A stretch of DNA of 64,000 nucleotides from Plutella xylostella (taxonomy: Eukaryota > Arthropoda > Insecta > Lepidoptera > Plutellidae): contig NC_063983.1 in NCBI RefSeq assembly GCF_932276165.1, forward strand, positions 6,889,501-6,953,500. Reading direction: 5' to 3'. Below are positions 14,001 to 20,000 of this stretch, one piece after another. The translations under genes and the position numbers were made by a program. The notes under the pieces were generated by a model. It was not told the DNA's origin and did no database searches. It worked only from the letters and a program-made list of their open reading frames with translations. Positions within the stretch are counted from its first letter, which is position 1; each line of letters begins with the position of its first letter.

Positions 14001-17000
14001 TTAAATCGAGCTGGCCTATTTTGATTTCTACTGCGAAAGAATTAGATCTTATTTTTGCTTGAACAAAAACGGCCTCGTGCGCTCGGATTGTCGCACGGAG
14101 CGAGCTCCTACACATAGTATGAAACAGGATGGAAATCACCTGGCGGGTGAGACGGAAGATGCTCAGTACAAACTGTATGCAGTTCTAGGATAAATCCGTG
14201 CGCCGCACGCGACCGGAAATTGCCGAAATAATACGAATGACACCACGGGACTCGCGAGGCGCGGGCGGCGCCGGCGGCGGCCTTGACCGGTGGCGGTGAC
14301 GCGTGTTTTGAAACTATACAAGGCCAGAACGCACCCATAGTGTACTAGCACTGTATAGTTTCAAGTGAAAAAAAATAATATTTAACTTGAAAATATACAC
14401 GATTTGTGCGTACTAATCGCGTATACTTTCAAGTTTAGATTTACGGAATCGTTCTTGAAAATATACATTGCTATTACGCACATTGCTTGATTGGCGTACT
14501 TGTCGCATATAATTTATACCTACATGCTGATTCTGATTTACTTAACAATTTCGGTAAGTGTACATGACTACAATTTACTTGTTCTGCCTTTCATACCTAT
14601 ATAATGTTTATAAATAAAGATGATCAAGGTCTAATATGATTGATAAATTGATATTTTTAGCAATCATATTTGCAAGTTAGAATACTAATACCCATCTTAT
14701 TATTTATATGAATTAACAGTAATACCTACTACACTCACGAGCAATAAAAAAGTTCCAGTGACGATAGCTCCTGAACGGAAAAGACTAGCTTAATGACTCC
14801 GTCGGCAATATAAAGTAAAGTATCTACATTTAACAGGACATCAAAATATTATGATAACCAACTAAAAACGTAAATTTTGATCAAATTCTAAATTAAATGT
14901 TTTAAAAATTGGGGTCATTTGGTGTTGACTTTTTGCTACTTGAACTTATTCATTGCTCGTGAGTGTATAGTAGGTATTAATAGACTTATCATTACAGACA
15001 TATTTTTGATCAAGTTTTGAATTCACCGTAACTGTCTTTCATGAACGTCTTCTGAGATAATTTTTACTATTTACAACAGTTCTACAGTTTAATTTAAATC
15101 AATTTACTTTTTAACTGTACGATGTAAACAAAAAACACGTTACGAAAACAATGCCAAGTGCGGAATGATGATGCAATGTTTAGAAAGCAATAGACTTATT
15201 ACTATTCCGCATGAAAGAAAGAGAGAGCAACAATTCAAAATGGCTACCTGGTAACTAATCATGTATAGTTTCAAGTGCTCGCATTGCCGCTTGGCACTTG
15301 AAAATATACACGATTAGTACGCAGTGGTAACTGCTGCAGTATATTTTCAAGCCATAATTTTGGCCTAACTTACTTGAAAATATACGCGATTAGTGCGTAA
15401 TGGCCTTGTATACTTTCAAGTAAATCATGGCACCATTTTAATTTGAAAATATACGCGAGCAGTCCCAACCTCTGCGTTCTGGCCTTGTATAGTTTCAAAA
15501 CACGCGGCGGTGACCTACGAACGATGCACTTGTCATCTCATTGTCACAGTTTCACCTTTCGCGCGCGAATACGTAATTAATTTGTTTAATTACTTATTAA
15601 CTAAGAAAGTACTAAAGATTTCGTGAGTGTGTATGTGTGTGTGTCAGTGAAAATGAGTGCAAAATACAATATTGACTTCATAAAAAGCAATATTAGGATC
15701 ATTTAGGATATTTCAAAATAGACTGGACATTAAATCTGCTGGGCCGCCTCGGCCTTTTCTCATCTTAAAACAGGAGTGCAAAACAAAAAAATAAAACTTA
15801 GGTATATCAGACTACTCAAAAATGAAATTATGGAGTTATTTGATTAACTGAAACTATGTCGTTACTATATCAAGAGTCCATTTATTTTAACACTAATTAC
15901 GCGAGTGAAATTAACACGTCCGATCGGGCTGGTGATGTCGCGGGAAGAGAGCGAGCCCTTGGGTATCCCGCTGTGCCTAGGGTGGCCACAGGGCGACACA
16001 AAGTGTGCCAGATGAAATGTATTAAAAACTACCATGGTAACATAATCTACCAAGGGTGGCTTTCGCCACATCACCCCCCTACGGAGAAAAGAAAGTCATA
16101 CAAAAATAAGAAAAAGTAGTTATAAAATCGAAGTTAAACAACACAAAAAAAAAAAAATATAATAGTTAATAGAATTACCAACATTAATACACGGTAGGTA
16201 ATGCAAAATCGGTGCACAAAATAAAATACAAAACAATAAATCACAAAACGTAAGAGAATTGTTTTTCAGTAAATAAAAGTGTTTTTTTTAGTACTACTTA
16301 TAAATAAATGCTACATAAGTAGTTAGTTTAGGTAAAATTTAAACCTTACATACTAACAATGGCACATACTTTGGTATAAGTCAAAAAGACAAGATAAAAC
16401 TTAATATTAACATAACTAGAATACATTTATCTTTAATAATGTAGTAAAAGTTTGTAAAAACACAACAAAATGAATATGATCATTTAAAACATATAAAATT
16501 CATGTTGTATTACAAAAGTATAAAAGAAAAAAAATATCGAAAGAAACATAGGTGTAATGTAAAACTTATAAGTCTAGAACATCTCTAAACCTAACTTTCC
16601 TACCAGCCCTAGTGGTAACTTGCCGAGAAGGGGCAGGTGGGGGTAACTGAGGAGCAGTTTTATGAGGTGGAGATGCGGGTGAATGAATGGGCGCATCTGG
16701 TGGAGTGGCCGAAAGAGAAGTAGGAGAGTGCCCAGCTGGCGCCTGATTGGCTGAAAGTGGAACAGTATCAGGAGGCGCAAAAATGTATGCGGGCTTGAGC
16801 CGGTCAATGCTGACCGTATTCTCTTTTCCGTTAATGTCAAGCGTAAAAGTTTTATCACTTCTATGCAAGACACGATAAGGACCACAGTAAGGAGGCTGCA
16901 TGGAGCGTCGGACGGTATCGTCACGAAGCATCACGTGTGAAGCAGTGGCCAGGTCTTTGAATACAAAGGTCGATGGCTTAGCATGGTGTGATGTAGGCTT

Positions 17001-20000
17001 CGGACGCATTACATTAATGCGCTTCCTGAGCTGATTTACAAGGTCAGAAGGGTCACTTACGTTGGTGGTTTCTTCTGAAGGTGTCAGAAGTTCTCCTGGC
17101 AGGCGAAGAGGTTCGCCATATAGCAGTTCCGCTGAAGAAAACCCAAGGTCTTCTTTAAGCGAAGATCGTATGCCGAGGAGCACCAAAGGTAGTGCTTTAC
17201 ACCAAGTTTCGTTGTGGCACATCAAAACCGCCTTAAGTTGGCGATGCATGCGTTCCACCATACCGTTGGCGCAAGGGTGATAAGCAGTTGTACGAATCCG
17301 ATTAATACCGCATAAATGCATGAGGCGTTTAAACAAGTCAGATTCAAACTGGCGACCTTGATCGGTAGTTATTGTGGTGGGTATGCCATAACGCGCAATC
17401 CATCCTGTCAATAAGGTACTGGAGACTTCTTCTGCGGTGATTGATGACATTGGCCAGACTTCAGGCCAACGTGAGTAACGGTCGACTGCAGTTAGACAAT
17501 AAGTATAGTTGTCAGAGTGAGGAAGAGGACCAATTATGTCAATATGGACATGTCTGAATCGCTGGGAAGGTTGGTCGAAACGTCCAAGAGGTGATGATAC
17601 ATGTCTACTTACCTTGCTGCGTTGACATTGAAGACAAGTCCGGGCCCATTCTTTGCAGTCCTTTTTCATGAGTGGCCACACAAAACGGTCAGACACCAGG
17701 CGTACGGATTCTCGCATGCTGGGGTGGCTAAGGTTGTGAAGGCGGTCAAATGCGGGTCGACGGAAAGAAGGTGTGAGATAAGGTCGAGGTCGACCCGTTG
17801 TGTTGTCACACCAAAGGATGACGTTTGTGCCGGGTATTGAAACCTTAGTGAGCTCTAAGGAAGACGGGAATGCAAGTAGTTTAGCAAGCTCAGGGTCTGA
17901 GTCCTGGGATATTGCCAAACTGCGATAGTCGTCTTCAAGCGAGAGCGCTTCAACACGTGACATAGCGTCAGCGACAACGTTGTCTTCTCCTTTGATGTGC
18001 CTTATATCAGTCGTGAATTGACTTATAAACGACAGCTGGTTGAGTTGAGATGGGGGTAACTTCTCACGACGCTGTATAAAGGCGTATATGAGGGGTTTGT
18101 GGTCCGTATATATCGTAGCATGCTGAGCTTCCAGGATGTGGCGGAAGTGTTGCACGCTTTCATACACACCGAGAAGCTCGCGATAATATGCGGGCCACTC
18201 TGCTTGTTTCGCTGAAAGCTTCTTACTAAAATATGCAAGTGGCATCCAGTCGTCATCCTCTGATCTGCGCTGCTGAAGACAGGCACCTATGTGGGTGCTA
18301 GATGCGTCTGTGAAAAGGCCTAATGTAGCTTCAGCATCGGGATGTGTTAGTGTGGTTGCAGTAGTGAGACTGGCTTTGCACTCATCAAAACAACGTTCGA
18401 GGTCAGGTGTCCAAGGAAATGGCTTGGCACCTTTGCTATTTGTAGCAGCAACGGCATCTATGAGTGGTGCTTGATATTTCGCAGCATTTGGTAGGAAACG
18501 TCGGTAATAATTCAGCATTCCTAAGAAACGTCTCATTCCTTGAACGGATTTAGGAGGAGGAAAGTCTGCGAGGGTTTGAATGCGATCCTCAGGTGGTCTG
18601 GTGCCAGCAGCGTTGATGCGGTATCCAAGGAATGTTACCTCGTCAGCACCAAAAACACATTTGGATGGGTTAATGACCACGCCATAGTTATGGAGCCTCT
18701 GAAATAGTGCTCTGAGATGGATGGCATGCTCTGTGGGATCTTTGGAATATACCAAAATATCATCAACGTAAGCGAAACAGAAATCTAGGCCTCGCACGAC
18801 CTCGTCGATGAACCTTTGAAAGGTTTGACCAGCGTTTCGAAGTCCAAACGTCATGTATGGAAATTCAAAGAGGCCAAAAGGCGTAATTATGGCTGTTTTC
18901 TGAATGTCGTTTTCAAACACAGGGATTTGTTGATAGGCTTTTACTAAATCAACAGTAGAAAAGACTGATGAGCCAGCTATGTTATGGGAATAGTCACCTA
19001 TGTGACGAACTGGGTATCTGTCGGGAACTGTGCGAGCATTGAGGGCACGATAATCACCACAGGGACGATAGGTGAAATCCTTCTTTGGGACTAGATGAAG
19101 TGGGGAAGACCAAGGACTGCTAGATGGCCTAGCAACACCAACTTGGACCATTTGTTCAAACTCTTTCTGAGCGGCGCGAAGCTTATGAGGCGCGAGTCGG
19201 CGAGGACGAGAAGTGACAGGTGATCCTTCAGTTGTTTTGATGTAGTGCAAAGTAGAATGACTTACATCGGGAGCAGTTCCTGGTGGGCGTGTGATACTAG
19301 GAAATTCAGCTAAAATTGCGGCATAAGGCGTGTCAGGTAAAGAGACCAATTTGACACTAGGCTGGTTTCCATCGGCAAGCACTGCGGGGATAGACAATCC
19401 TGTCTTTCCGTCACGCAACTTACCTTGTGCACAGTCCGGTAAAAGATTATAGTGGGCCAAAAGGTCGGCACCTATAATAGCGCCGGAAACGTCTGCCACC
19501 ACAAAACTCCATTTTAAGTCTCGCCGTAGTCCCAAGTTCAGATTTAGTTGCACCAAACCGTATGTTTGAATTTTTGAGCCGTTAGCAGCGACCAGTTCAT
19601 ACGTTGCTGGTGCCCGTAATCCTCGAACATACGATTTGGGCAGGCAACATAAATCTGAACCGGTATCGACTAAAAAACGTCGGCCAGTAAATTTATCGGT
19701 GACAAACAGACGGTGGCTTAGTGGTAAACAATCAGTGGCCGTCATCACTGATTGTTGCTGGAGTTTCCCTTAGTTAATGGGGCACCTGTCCAAGAACACG
19801 GTATTGTGCAGTGATCCGCCTTGTCACCGTGCTTTTTATGGTACCAGCATAAACCATCAGGCACACGGTTGCGGCTGCTATTACGGGTCCGGCTAGAGCT
19901 GCGATCACGGCGGCCGCTTCGGTTGCGCGCTGATTTTAAGGCTGTTAAGTCATGTCTGAGGTTACTTACCTCCAACTGAAGCTTACTTACAGCTTCATTC

